Assembly: GCA_030533035.1 (NCBI GenBank)
Contig: JAUNJW010000097.1
Location: forward strand, 1 to 7,370
DNA length: 7,370 bases
Direction of reading: 5' to 3'
Source of the DNA: Erysipelotrichaceae bacterium
Lineage (GTDB): Bacteria > Bacillota_I > Bacilli_A > Erysipelotrichales > Erysipelotrichaceae
The position numbers and the translations under genes are program-made. The notes below the pieces were generated by a model. The model ran no database searches, was not told the DNA's origin, and was given only the letters and a program-made list of their open reading frames with translations. How positions within the stretch are numbered: position 1 is the stretch's first letter; the number at the start of each line of letters is the position of its first letter. Shown piece by piece: positions 7,370 through 7,370 of the stretch.

Positions 7370-7370
7370 T

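Overview
The window looks like chromosomal DNA from a low- to mid-GC Gram-positive bacterium (Bacillota). The signs are purine-rich Shine-Dalgarno sequences, a PlsY acyltransferase, a Gram-positive-style GH1 6-phospho-beta-glucosidase and short intergenic gaps with compact intrinsic terminators. Frequent AGA arginine codons beside a strong GGC/GCC preference would fit an Erysipelotrichaceae-like gut anaerobe. That placement is inference, and no rRNA or other marker gene is present.

Layout, left to right. Positions 1-2055 (+) hold the 3' part of an aconitase-superfamily hydratase, cut by the left edge and followed by a hairpin. Positions 2160-2947 (+) hold a two-gene unit: an unrecognised 85-residue protein and an HD-domain phosphohydrolase joined by an ATGA overlap. 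This unit ends in an intrinsic terminator facing a second one from the opposite direction. A small zinc-ribbon protein of unknown function lies on the minus strand (about 3016-3330). Divergent from it is a NudC-like Nudix hydrolase (3484-4305, +). A near-symmetrical hairpin then separates it from a convergent minus-strand pair, plsY (5145-5765) followed by an esterase-D-type alpha/beta hydrolase (4381-5148), also joined by ATGA. A 164-base divergent intergenic region leads to a complete GH1 6-phospho-beta-glucosidase gene (5930-7369, +).

The genes do not form one pathway. They are short, independently promoted housekeeping or metabolic units: 4Fe-4S hydratase metabolism, nucleotide phosphohydrolysis (HD, Nudix), membrane phospholipid synthesis (PlsY, with a coupled esterase) and use of phosphorylated beta-glucosides. 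I see no mobile element, CRISPR array, tRNA, rRNA or phage gene, and no gene-free stretch above 300 bases. I found no convincing undescribed multi-gene system. The most open questions are the hydratase substrate, the 85-residue/HD protein pair, the zinc-ribbon orphan, and the structure between plsY and the glucosidase gene.
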